From Calditrichota bacterium (GTDB taxonomy: Bacteria > Calditrichota > Calditrichia > RBG-13-44-9), in NCBI GenBank assembly GCA_024276455.1, contig JAJRXE010000185.1, forward strand, positions 1 to 13,880: a stretch of 13,880 bases of DNA. Direction: 5' to 3'. A program made the translations under genes and the position numbers. The notes under the pieces were generated by a model. It searched no databases and had not been told where the DNA came from. It saw nothing but the letters and a program-made list of their open reading frames with translations. Below are positions 1 to 6,965 of this stretch, one piece after another. Positions within the stretch are counted from its first letter, which is position 1, and each line of letters starts with the position of its first letter.

Positions 1-1174
1 AATTCAGGAAGGCGCTGTCCACACTTAGCACGTAAAGCGAATCGCTTTCCGCCTTTCCACCTCGCGCAAAATAGAGGTAAAATTGCGGCGGAGAGGCGCT
101 GGTATCTTCGTGGAAAAATAACGCCCCCATGTTTCGGGAAAAGGCCTGCTGGTAGTCGGTTTCATTAAAAAGTTCTTCCATCGGCACTTTTTTCAGCCAC
201 AAGGTGGTTGAGGAAGTTCCATCCGGATTTTTAATCAAATTGTAAATATTCTGTCGTAATATGTTTGCCTGCCAACCGGATACAAAAAGGTAGAAAATGA
301 ACAACAAAACCACCATCTGAATGATTTGAGGTATGGTCGATTGAAAAAGGGTGGCAATCCAGAGCTTGCGCGAGATGGGAGCAAAATTGTACACCAGCAC
401 CAGGGGAATGCGAATTAACACTACCAAAAGATAGGTTTTACCGAGGTAGTACAAAAACAGCGGAAAGGAGTAAACATAAAAGGTCAAATCAGACTGTTTG
501 GCAAACGGCTTCACAGCAGAATAAAACGCCGGTTGCCGCAGCTTAAGAGAGAAAATACGAAAAAGCACAAAATACAGCCCCAATTCAACCCGGCTCAATT
601 CTTCCACCCAGCGGGTTCTTTTCAACAAAATAAAGAACAGGAAGATGAGAAAAATAACCGTATTAAACGGATGAGTGAAGAAAATCAATTTGTGAGCGAC
701 CACCAACCCCAGCCAGTAATACACGACAATACGAAATTTTCCCCCATTTTCCCGGGTCAATAGCAATCCACCCGACCAGACCATCAGAAACAAATTCAAA
801 CTGTGGAAAACTCGCAAGGGAAAGGAAAAAGAAAATTCGCCGGAGTCCAGTGAGAGCGCCCGGTTCAATATTCCGTTCTCCAGCAGCATGGCCAGAAAAA
901 AAACGAGCAGATACAATTCTTCCGGTGGCTGAATAATCCGAAGAATGGAACGATTGGAGCGGGCCCAGAAATAGAACAGGGCAAACAGAAAGAACCATTG
1001 CCCGGTGCTCTGACGGAGGATTCCGCTGCCAATTAACAGGAAAAAAGCCAGGAATCCTGCCAGAAAGAACGCCATTGAGCGGTGACTTTCGGGAGAGGAC
1101 TGGAAGCGTTTCACCCCTTCGCGGAAACGAGAAAAGAAGGTAATTTCAGAGAGTTGCTGCTCAAGTGGTCTCAT
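1..1174 (-). CDS. Polytopic inner-membrane protein of unknown function, C-terminus beyond the window
   Basis: An open frame starts at an ATG complementary to 1174-1172 and continues without a stop to the left edge, giving 391 residues. After a charged N-terminus of about 30 residues, the first ~290 residues hold roughly eight or nine hydrophobic segments, for example around residues 32-50, 53-66, 75-92, 113-130 and 139-158, and a final one ending in LFIFYLFVSGWQ. From there on the chain is hydrophilic and could be a soluble or sensor domain. I recognise no catalytic motif in the visible part. One possibility is a membrane-anchored signalling protein whose output domain lies off the window, but that is a guess. 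The gene is divergent from the secreted protein at 1419, with a 244-base shared upstream region. A weak GGA lies about 8 bases before the start, so the exact start is only moderately secure. I checked the reading frame by translating the whole stretch. Confidence 0.75.
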   Translation of the reverse strand, partial: MRPLEQQLSEITFFSRFREGVKRFQSSPESHRSMAFFLAGFLAFFLLIGSGILRQSTGQWFFLFALFYFWARSNRSILRIIQPPEELYLLVFFLAMLLENGILNRALSLDSGEFSFSFPLRVFHSLNLFLMVWSGGLLLTRENGGKFRIVVYYWLGLVVAHKLIFFTHPFNTVIFLIFLFFILLKRTRWVEELSRVELGLYFVLFRIFSLKLRQPAFYSAVKPFAKQSDLTFYVYSFPLFLYYLGKTYLLVVLIRIPLVLVYNFAPISRKLWIATLFQSTIPQIIQMVVLLFIFYLFVSGWQANILRQNIYNLIKNPDGTSSTTLWLKKVPMEELFNETDYQQAFSRNMGALFFHEDTSASPPQFYLYFARGGKAESDSLYVLSVDSAFLN

Positions 1175-1418
1175 GAACTATCCGGTGCTTTCGGGTCCAG
1201 TTTACCCTTACGGCATATCCGGGTGTAAGATGCGGTGAATTTTCTTCATAATCAAGAAAAAAGGAGCAAAGCCGGCCGGACAATTACTGTACCTGTGGTG
1301 CACCGAAAAGCAGTTCCGCTATGGAACTTAACCAGAAGCCAGGCGGCGACTTTCTGATTCGCCGCTTTCCTGAACCGGAACCTTCGCGTATATTTGAAAA
1401 AAACAAGGACGAAGTACG
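1175..1418. promoter_or_regulatory. Divergent intergenic region, probable promoters in both directions
   Basis: These 244 bases separate two divergently transcribed genes, so promoters for both are expected here. On the plus strand, TATATTTG at 1389-1396 matches the TAnnTTTG -7 element known from Bacteroidota. I see no TTTG or TTG at the expected upstream distance, and the site would leave a very short leader, so the match is weak. An AAGGA about ten bases before the ATG at 1419 serves as the ribosome binding site. No stable hairpin or RNA gene is apparent. Confidence 0.3.
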
Positions 1419-4271
1419 ATGCGCAAGATTTTCTTCTTATGGATTATTTTTCTCGGTTTTCTCTGGGCCCAGCAACCGGTTTCCGTGCTGCAATTAAAAT
1501 GGGGAACAGGCGACCAGCAAGTGGGATTCCGCCAGGCTCCGGACGCCAACTATGGTCCGCGCGCTTTCCAGGTAAAGGGAGACACCATCCTGGTGCTGGA
1601 TACCGAAAACGGCTGGCTAAAAGCGTTTCGGGACGGCCAACTGCTGGAAAAATTTCCGGTCCCGCCTTTTTCGGACGATTTTTATTTTTCCTCCCCCAAT
1701 CAGTATTTGGTGTTGAGTCAAAACACTGTCTATCTGTACCGGGAGGGAAACCTCAGAGAGTCCTTCCAGCCCTCGTCGCCCCGGGAATTGATTGAATCCC
1801 TCCAACCCCTGGAGGCAAATCGAATAGCGTTGAACCTGATAGATGGGCGCAACCTGTTACTTGATCTAAACGCCCGTCAACTTTCCAAGCCGGCGCAGGG
1901 AATGCGCATTTCCGGCGAACAGGAAATTCAGCTGCGGCGCCGTAGCGCCTCGGAAGCGCTGATTGAATTGAATGACCACCAGATCAGACAGACCTTCCCG
2001 CAAAACAATCTGGCCAGCCTGCGCTTTCTGGGACGCGATCGCGCCGGAAATCTTTTTGTAAATTTCGAATTCTTCGTCCAACAAGTCCCACTGAGCATCC
2101 GGCGTGAGATTGCCGTCCTTTCGCCCTCCGGTCAGCGCCTGGCCACCCTGCGAATTCCGGTTAACAACTACACCTACATTTTTCGGGATTATTACCTGGT
2201 GGACGATGGCACCCTCTACCATCTGCGCTCCAGCACCAAAGGCATTGAAATTTTCCTCTGGAATCTATCTGAACACTTCAACCCGCAAAATCCCCCGGTG
2301 CTGGAATACCCGGCTCCTTTCTGGGAGGCGAAACACTACAACTGGTTGAACGACGGGTTCAACCTGCTGGGAAAAACCGGGGAAACAGCTGCCTCGGAGT
2401 TTGCGGATTACCCACAGGTGCTTCCGGAAGATGTGCTCCGCACCGCCGACGAGTACGTGCAGTTAAACTGGTACTGCACCGACGACAACCTCACCAACGG
2501 AATCGTTACGGATGAGTATGGTTATCTGGTGCAAACCCCTTATTGGGTGCAAACCGGAAGCAATCGGCAGGTGCCTTACAAATGGGGCGGATTCGAAACC
2601 GTGGAACAGTTTCTAAACGGGATTGACATTGGTAAATACGCTGGCGACGTGTACACCAGTAAAAGCGGCGGAACCCCTTCGGCCGTGGGAGTGGATTGCT
2701 CCGGTTTCGTGTCGCGCTGCTGGGATTTACCCAAGCACTACTCCACTCGCATGATGGACGACGCCCTGGCGCTTCCTTACTCTTCCTGGGAGGAAGCCGA
2801 ACCGGGCGATGCCGTCCACAAGCCCGGGCACGTACGCCTGGTGGTCCGCCAAAACGGAAATGGCAGCCTGCTGGTGGTGGAATCTTCCGGGGCGGACTGG
2901 CGAGTGTCCTACCGGAATTACTATTACGCCGATCTGACCGCCTACACCCCCCGTTACTATGTTAATCGACAGGGAGCCCCGGGGAATCTTCCTCAACCAC
3001 GTTTCGATTATGTGGAAACCGGCCAGAACGCGGTTTTACACTGGTCCATGGCCGGACAGGAGAATACCGACGTCATCCGGTTGTACGCCTCCGCTGACGG
3101 GGAAACCTGGGAACTTCTCGCTACCCTTCCCGACACGGTAAACCAGTATGAGATACCATTAGCGAACGGCGAGAGTAAATATTTTCGTCTCGGTAGCGTT
3201 TCCGGCGAGACGGAAAGCGAACCTTCCGACGCCTACGGGGTGTACCGCAACGATGCCCACACCCCACCGGTACTTATTGTGGACGGCTTTGACCGTACCA
3301 GCGCCACCAACGGCATCTGGACGCACATTCAGCATCCATTTGCCATTACGCTTGGTCAGGCACTGGCTGCTCAGGGGATTCCTTTCGAGACCGCTGACAA
3401 CGATGCTATTTTGCGCGGCGAAGTGAATCTGGATAACTATCCGGCGGTGTTCTGGTTACTCGGTGACGAGAGCACCCACGACGCGACGTTTGATTATCGG
3501 GAGCAGGAGCTGGTAAAAGCTTACCTGCAACAGGGCGGGAAACTGTTCGTCAGTGGTTCGGAGGTGGCCTGGGATCTGTCTTACAAAGGCAGCGATTACG
3601 ACAAAGATTTCTTTAACAATTTTCTGAAGGCTAAATTCGGGGCGGACGACTCCTACAATTACACGGCAGAAGGAGTGGTCGGAACCCCGTTCGCCGGCCT
3701 GACCCTCCATTTCGATGACGGCAATCACGGAATTTACGAGGTCAAATATCCGGATCTGATCTTTTCTCTGAACGGCTCCTCTACCGCCCTTGTTTACGGC
3801 AACGGGTACGGGGCGGCGATTTATTATGAGGGGATTTTTCCCGGGGGCACCACGGCAGGTAAACTGTTTTATCTCGCTTTCCCTTTCGAAACCGTGTACG
3901 ACGAGGCCGAACGGCTGGCTCTGATGGAGAAAATCGCCGGATTCTTTGAGTTAAGCCACACCACCGAGATTGCCGATCGGGAAACAACTCAACCGCAGCA
4001 GTTCACCCTAGACGGCAACTATCCCAACCCCTTTAACGGGCAGACCACCATCCGATTTTACCTGCCGGCGTCCGGTCACGTCGAGCTACGGGTATTCAAC
4101 ACCCTGGGACAAACCGTGCTGCAAAAAGATTATCGCTACACCACCGCCGGAGAGAAGAAAATCGCCCTTTCTTCGAACCAATTTTCTTCCGGGGTGTATT
4201 TTTACCGGCTTAGCTATCAGGTCGGCAAAAAAGTCCACCGGTTAACCCGGTCGATGGTGGTAGCGAGGTAA
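1419..4271 (+). CDS. T9SS-secreted multidomain protein: propeller-like, NlpC/P60-like, Fn3-like and amidotransferase-like domains
   Basis: This 950-residue protein begins with a signal peptide (MRKIFFLWIIFLGFLWA, cleavage likely after A17). Residues ~20-330 are beta-rich with short repeating strands, as in a propeller-like domain. Residues ~385-515 look like an NlpC/P60-type cysteine peptidase: VPYKWGG, then DCSGF with the presumed nucleophile C427, then GHVRLVV with the presumed catalytic H471. That family cleaves peptidoglycan peptide bonds. Residues ~528-612 resemble a fibronectin type III domain. Residues ~617-835 begin PPVLIVDGFDR and resemble the class I glutamine-amidotransferase-like fold of Bacteroidota 'xanthan lyase/amidase' fusions; I see no clear catalytic Cys there. 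Residues ~858-950 are a type IX secretion sorting domain with the hallmark NYPNPFN and a terminal FYRL...VVAR strand, so the protein should cross the outer membrane and be released or anchored at the surface. An AAGGA precedes the chosen start. Cell-wall or envelope-glycan turnover is plausible; the true substrate is unknown. Confidence 0.88.
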   Translation: MRKIFFLWIIFLGFLWAQQPVSVLQLKWGTGDQQVGFRQAPDANYGPRAFQVKGDTILVLDTENGWLKAFRDGQLLEKFPVPPFSDDFYFSSPNQYLVLSQNTVYLYREGNLRESFQPSSPRELIESLQPLEANRIALNLIDGRNLLLDLNARQLSKPAQGMRISGEQEIQLRRRSASEALIELNDHQIRQTFPQNNLASLRFLGRDRAGNLFVNFEFFVQQVPLSIRREIAVLSPSGQRLATLRIPVNNYTYIFRDYYLVDDGTLYHLRSSTKGIEIFLWNLSEHFNPQNPPVLEYPAPFWEAKHYNWLNDGFNLLGKTGETAASEFADYPQVLPEDVLRTADEYVQLNWYCTDDNLTNGIVTDEYGYLVQTPYWVQTGSNRQVPYKWGGFETVEQFLNGIDIGKYAGDVYTSKSGGTPSAVGVDCSGFVSRCWDLPKHYSTRMMDDALALPYSSWEEAEPGDAVHKPGHVRLVVRQNGNGSLLVVESSGADWRVSYRNYYYADLTAYTPRYYVNRQGAPGNLPQPRFDYVETGQNAVLHWSMAGQENTDVIRLYASADGETWELLATLPDTVNQYEIPLANGESKYFRLGSVSGETESEPSDAYGVYRNDAHTPPVLIVDGFDRTSATNGIWTHIQHPFAITLGQALAAQGIPFETADNDAILRGEVNLDNYPAVFWLLGDESTHDATFDYREQELVKAYLQQGGKLFVSGSEVAWDLSYKGSDYDKDFFNNFLKAKFGADDSYNYTAEGVVGTPFAGLTLHFDDGNHGIYEVKYPDLIFSLNGSSTALVYGNGYGAAIYYEGIFPGGTTAGKLFYLAFPFETVYDEAERLALMEKIAGFFELSHTTEIADRETTQPQQFTLDGNYPNPFNGQTTIRFYLPASGHVELRVFNTLGQTVLQKDYRYTTAGEKKIALSSNQFSSGVYFYRLSYQVGKKVHRLTRSMVVAR

Positions 4272-4280
4272 TAGAAAGAA

Positions 4281-4507
4281 TCCTGTTTGGTACCACAGCA
4301 CGATACCCCTTTCGGCAAACCGTTGTGGCTGGCGATGACCTCGCATTTGACCTTTAAATGCGGAAAAACGGGACGAGCCGCTCCATCCAGGGTTTCGTAA
4401 TTGCCCTGCCCCTTGGCGATTACCAGATCGGCAGGGCGGAAAAGCTCCTGCAGTTCCAGGATACAAAGGTACAGCGGGAATATGAAATGGGCGAACCTGT
4501 CAGAACA
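4281..4507 (-). pseudogene. Decayed 3' end of a DUF89-family gene
   Basis: This stretch aligns with 11737-11962, the 3' end of the intact DUF89 gene, in the same orientation; by eye about four bases in five match. The best block is 4383-4448 against 11841-11906, with 5 differences in 66 bases. The conceptual protein keeps LVIAKGQGNYETL, then a V(K)CEVIA segment and GLPKG. A one-base gap near 4305-4306 then shifts the frame so that GIVLWYQT falls in another frame, and a second one-base gap lies near 4478. The intact copy's TGA stop is GGA here, so the frame reads on. There is no start and nothing corresponding to the first ~200 residues of the family. It is therefore a non-functional fragment, perhaps an old duplication or a 3' end displaced by insertion of the cassette to its right. 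Confidence 0.85.
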
Positions 4508-5059
4508 TAAAACAGGTTTTTGCACGACCTGTTAAAAATCTTATCTCCAATCAACACTTTACGATTATTCCCAACCACAACTAACCATTCTTTAGAAAAT
4601 GCAAACGCTCAGGGGTGCAATATCAACCATTATTCATTAAAAAATTATATTCACATCATTGGACAGATAATATTATTATTGGCAGATACGGAAATAAATC
4701 TTATCTTTGATCGGGAAGGGAAAAAATAAAATTTTTCTGGTTCGAAAAACCGGAAGTAAAAACATAATCCGTCCTTATTTGGCAGGGAATTGGCATGTTC
4801 AAAAAAATTAGAAATTCTTTATTAAGTAAACCATACCCAACATTAAATCCTCACTTTTATTACAACGTGATTGGCTTCAAAGCACTTCCTTCTACCAGTT
4901 GGATTGAACGGTGTTTGTTCGCTTAAATACTGTCCCTAAATCTTTAAAAAATTTTTCCATCTTTCAATATATTCAAACAGATTAAAAAAAGAATTCTTAT
5001 ATTTTTGAGCAGAAAATGAGCAGAGAAAAATAAAACCGGGGTTAAAACAGGGCTCTTAA
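4508..5059. other. AT-rich gene-poor spacer upstream of the ECF sigma gene
   Basis: About 550 bases with no convincing gene. A 69-codon plus-strand frame (4520-4729) starts inside the border of the DUF89 remnant and has low-complexity, AT-driven codons; I do not accept it. A 43-codon plus-strand frame (4795-4926) begins MFKKIRNSLLS and has an AGGG nine bases upstream. It matches no family I know and may be chance or a gene remnant. The last ~100 bases should hold the promoter of the sigma factor gene. TATTTTTG at 5000-5007 fits the Bacteroidota TAnnTTTG -7 element, but no matching upstream element was seen. Confidence 0.5.
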
Positions 5060-5659
5060 ATGTCCAAAGCAACCGAAAAGTACGCCGCCTCATCTTCTCA
5101 GAACGAAGAGATAAATCACCTGATTAATAAAATTCAGGCTGGAAATGCACCTGCCTTTCGTACTCTGTTTAAAATATATTACGCACCTCTTGTGCGGCAC
5201 GCGTATCGATTTGTTCAGGATATCCAAATAGCAGAAGATATCGTAAGCGACATTTTTTTAAAAATCTGGGAGAAACGTTCCGAATTAAATATCAAAAAAA
5301 GTGCCACCGCTTATTTGTACAGCATGGTGCGAAATCATGCTTTAAATTATTTAAAACGCAATCGGATCGAATTAACAGATTTTTCAACCCTCGATTTGAT
5401 TATACCCGAAAGTGACTCCATCGAAGAGATAGTACAAAGAAATGAATTGAAAACTCACTTAGAAAAAGCGATTATTGAGTTGCCGGAACGCACCCGGGAA
5501 GTATTTATTATGCACCGCTACGACCATTTAAAATATTCGGAGATTGCCGAAATATTAAACATCAAAGAAGGTACCGTAGAAACACATATGGTACGGGCGC
5601 TGAGATATCTCCGCAAGCGTTTGGCTTTCTTACTGTCAATATCACTGTTTTTTAAATAA
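5060..5659 (+). CDS. ECF-type RNA polymerase sigma factor (FecI-like)
   Basis: This 199-residue protein has the two-domain layout and size of an extracytoplasmic-function sigma factor. Region 2 covers residues ~33-100: FRTLFKIYYAPLVRHAYRF, then DIQIAEDIVSDIFLKIWEKR (the -10 and core-binding helix) and YLYSMVRNHALNYLKR. Region 4 covers ~134-188: ELPERTREVFIMHRYDHLKY, then the helix-turn-helix EIAEILNIKEGTVETHMVRA that reads the -35 element. This pattern is typical of the large Bacteroidota sigma-70 group paired with FecR anti-sigma factors. The anti-sigma gene follows 64 bases downstream on the same strand, and a TonB receptor follows that, so its main targets are probably this locus. The leader lacks a strong Shine-Dalgarno; the ATG at 5060 is the first start that includes all of region 2. 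There is no sign of truncation. Confidence 0.93.
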   Translation: MSKATEKYAASSSQNEEINHLINKIQAGNAPAFRTLFKIYYAPLVRHAYRFVQDIQIAEDIVSDIFLKIWEKRSELNIKKSATAYLYSMVRNHALNYLKRNRIELTDFSTLDLIIPESDSIEEIVQRNELKTHLEKAIIELPERTREVFIMHRYDHLKYSEIAEILNIKEGTVETHMVRALRYLRKRLAFLLSISLFFK

Positions 5660-5723
5660 TAAATTCAAACTTTTTGTATAGGAAAATTTCATTCTACGTG
5701 TCTATTAAGTAGAAAGGATAAAG

Positions 5724-6773
5724 ATGAATAGTACAAGATACATAAAGCTGATTTTAAAATATTTGTCCGGGTCCATTAATACAGAAGAGCAAGAAATATT
5801 GAATGCCTGGTTAGCATCGAGTGAGGAGAATCGTAAGACCTTGATTTTGTTTAAACAAATCTGGAATACAAAGGAGAAAGAACTTTCCAGACGGGATCTG
5901 GAAGCAGCCTGGTACAAGTTATCAGCCAGAGCCGGTATCTCATTGCCGTTTGAAGACATGAAAGAGAAGCGATCTCATATCTATTACCCGTCAATGAAAA
6001 CTAAAACCAGGTTAAGTTATCAAATTATGCGCTATGCGGCCATTTTATTAATTATTTTTTCCTTAGCCTACATCTTTAGTAACGAAAAACTGGGGAACCA
6101 GCTAAAAGGACAACAGGAAGTAGTTGTTCAATATGGAAAACAAAATAAAATCATTTTGTCCGATGGATCTAAAATTACGCTGGACGCCGGTAGTAAATTA
6201 AGTTTTCCGGAAAAATTTTCCGAACATAGCCGGGAAGTTTATTTAAGTGGAGAAGCCTACTTCGAAGTGAACCCCAATCCACAAAAACCATTTATTATTC
6301 ACGCCAATCAAGCCACAGTTAAAGTTCTCGGAACAAAATTTAATGTCAGAGCATGGCATTGGAATAACAACGAAGTTAAGGTTGTGGTGGTTGAGGGAAA
6401 AGTTGCTTTTACCGGTGAGGTCAAAGAAGAAAAAGCAACCGTTATTGTAGATAGAGGTAAAATGAGTTACCTGACCAGCACGCATCCTCAACCAAGTGCT
6501 CCGAGGAAAGTAAATGTTGAACCTTATCTGGCCTGGATGAATAGAGATCTAATCCTGAAAAACACCCCCCTTTACGATGTTTTAGACCGTCTCTCCCGTT
6601 GGTACAACCTCAATTTTCAACTTCCAAGTCCGGTGTATAACAACGTCATGATTACCGGAACTTTCAAAAAAAAGCCCCTCGATTATATTTTGGATACAAT
6701 TGGTTTAATGACGCAATTGGATTACAAACGTGAAGGCAATACCGTTGTATTTTATAAAAGAGGAGAAAATTAA
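5724..6773 (+). CDS. FecR-family anti-sigma factor
   Basis: This 349-residue protein has the standard FecR layout. The cytoplasmic N-terminus (1-~95) includes an acidic helical region (YLSGSINTEEQEILNAWL) that would hold the sigma factor. One transmembrane helix lies at ~102-119 (MRYAAILLIIFSLAYIFS). The periplasmic FecR domain (~133-230) has the family signatures LSDGSKITLDAGSKL, REVYLSGEAYFEV and VKVLGTKFNVRA. Residues ~273-345 (LKNTPLYDVLDRLSRWY, then a GTFKKKPLDYIL segment) match the DUF4974 C-terminal domain, an STN-like fold. A ribosome binding site (AGAAAGGAT) lies just before the ATG. It should sequester the sigma factor encoded 64 bases upstream until the receptor at 6966 signals ligand occupancy through its own STN domain; that partnership is inferred from gene order and family knowledge. 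Length is normal for the family. Confidence 0.93.
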   Translation: MNSTRYIKLILKYLSGSINTEEQEILNAWLASSEENRKTLILFKQIWNTKEKELSRRDLEAAWYKLSARAGISLPFEDMKEKRSHIYYPSMKTKTRLSYQIMRYAAILLIIFSLAYIFSNEKLGNQLKGQQEVVVQYGKQNKIILSDGSKITLDAGSKLSFPEKFSEHSREVYLSGEAYFEVNPNPQKPFIIHANQATVKVLGTKFNVRAWHWNNNEVKVVVVEGKVAFTGEVKEEKATVIVDRGKMSYLTSTHPQPSAPRKVNVEPYLAWMNRDLILKNTPLYDVLDRLSRWYNLNFQLPSPVYNNVMITGTFKKKPLDYILDTIGLMTQLDYKREGNTVVFYKRGEN

Positions 6774-6808
6774 TAACCGGTGGGTCCGAAGTTAAGTCTC
6801 ACAATGCA

Positions 6809-6832
6809 TTAAAAAGCAAGCTTGCCTTTTAA
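6809..6832. repeat. 24-bp near-perfect palindrome after the anti-sigma gene
   Basis: TTAAAAAGCAAG is followed directly by CTTGCCTTTTAA, a 12+12 inverted repeat with a single A/C mismatch around a perfect GCAAGCTTGC core. It lies 36 bases after the anti-sigma stop. Its short T run could make it a weak intrinsic terminator, or it could be a binding site for a dimeric regulator. It is the first of four inverted repeats in this leader. Confidence 0.6.
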
Positions 6833-6837
6833 GTAAA

Positions 6838-6853
6838 TGATGTAGCTACATCA
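6838..6853. repeat. 16-bp perfect palindrome in the receptor leader
   Basis: TGATGTAGCTACATCA reads identically on both strands. Its centre lies 25 bases from the centre of the palindrome before it and 28 from the one after. A perfect 16-bp palindrome in an intergenic leader suggests an operator for a dimeric DNA-binding protein or a hairpin in the transcript; the sequence cannot decide which. Confidence 0.6.
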
Positions 6854-6866
6854 GCTTAAACCGTCC

Positions 6867-6880
6867 TGCTAAATTTAGCA
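6867..6880. repeat. 14-bp perfect palindrome in the receptor leader
   Basis: TGCTAAATTTAGCA is a perfect palindrome ending six bases before the possible ECF promoter element GGAAC at 6886-6890. That position would suit a regulator acting on the receptor promoter. It does not share an obvious sequence with the neighbouring palindromes, so they are not copies of one operator. Confidence 0.55.
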
Positions 6881-6885
6881 AGTGG

Positions 6886-6909
6886 GGAACAATTATTTCG
6901 TTAACAATC
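6886..6909 (+). promoter_or_regulatory. Possible ECF sigma promoter for the TonB receptor gene
   Basis: GGAAC at 6886-6890 is followed after 17 bases by TC at 6908-6909, the general shape of ECF promoters (GGAAC-like -35 element, TC-containing -10). It lies 56 bases before the receptor ATG, where the cognate sigma factor should act. The -35 motif is short and chance matches are common, and the specificity of this sigma factor is unknown. Confidence 0.25.
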
Positions 6910-6921
6910 CCCATGTTTACT

Positions 6922-6940
6922 TTCATTGTGTTACAATGAA
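6922..6940. repeat. Inverted repeat just upstream of the receptor ribosome binding site
   Basis: TTCATTGT and ACAATGAA are perfect 8-base arms separated by GTT. The repeat ends 13 bases before the AGGAGAGG ribosome binding site (6954-6961) of the receptor gene. Another ACAATGAA-like unit, ACAATGAAAA, follows immediately at 6940. It could be a transcript hairpin near the translation start or an operator half-site cluster. Confidence 0.5.
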
Positions 6941-6965
6941 CAATGAAAAACAATAGGAGAGGCCA

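Noticed and set aside
663..998. 111-codon minus-strand frame inside the left-edge membrane protein
   Set aside because: It is a shadow: another minus-strand frame is open without interruption over the whole 1174 bases and encodes clear membrane segments.
4520..4729. 69-codon plus-strand frame after the DUF89 remnant
   Set aside because: No ribosome binding site, AT-driven composition, no recognisable family, and the start lies in the decayed border of the remnant.
4795..4926. 43-codon plus-strand frame (MFKKIRNSLLS start)
   Set aside because: Short, only a weak AGGG upstream, no family recognised; kept as a remark in the spacer entry rather than called as a gene.
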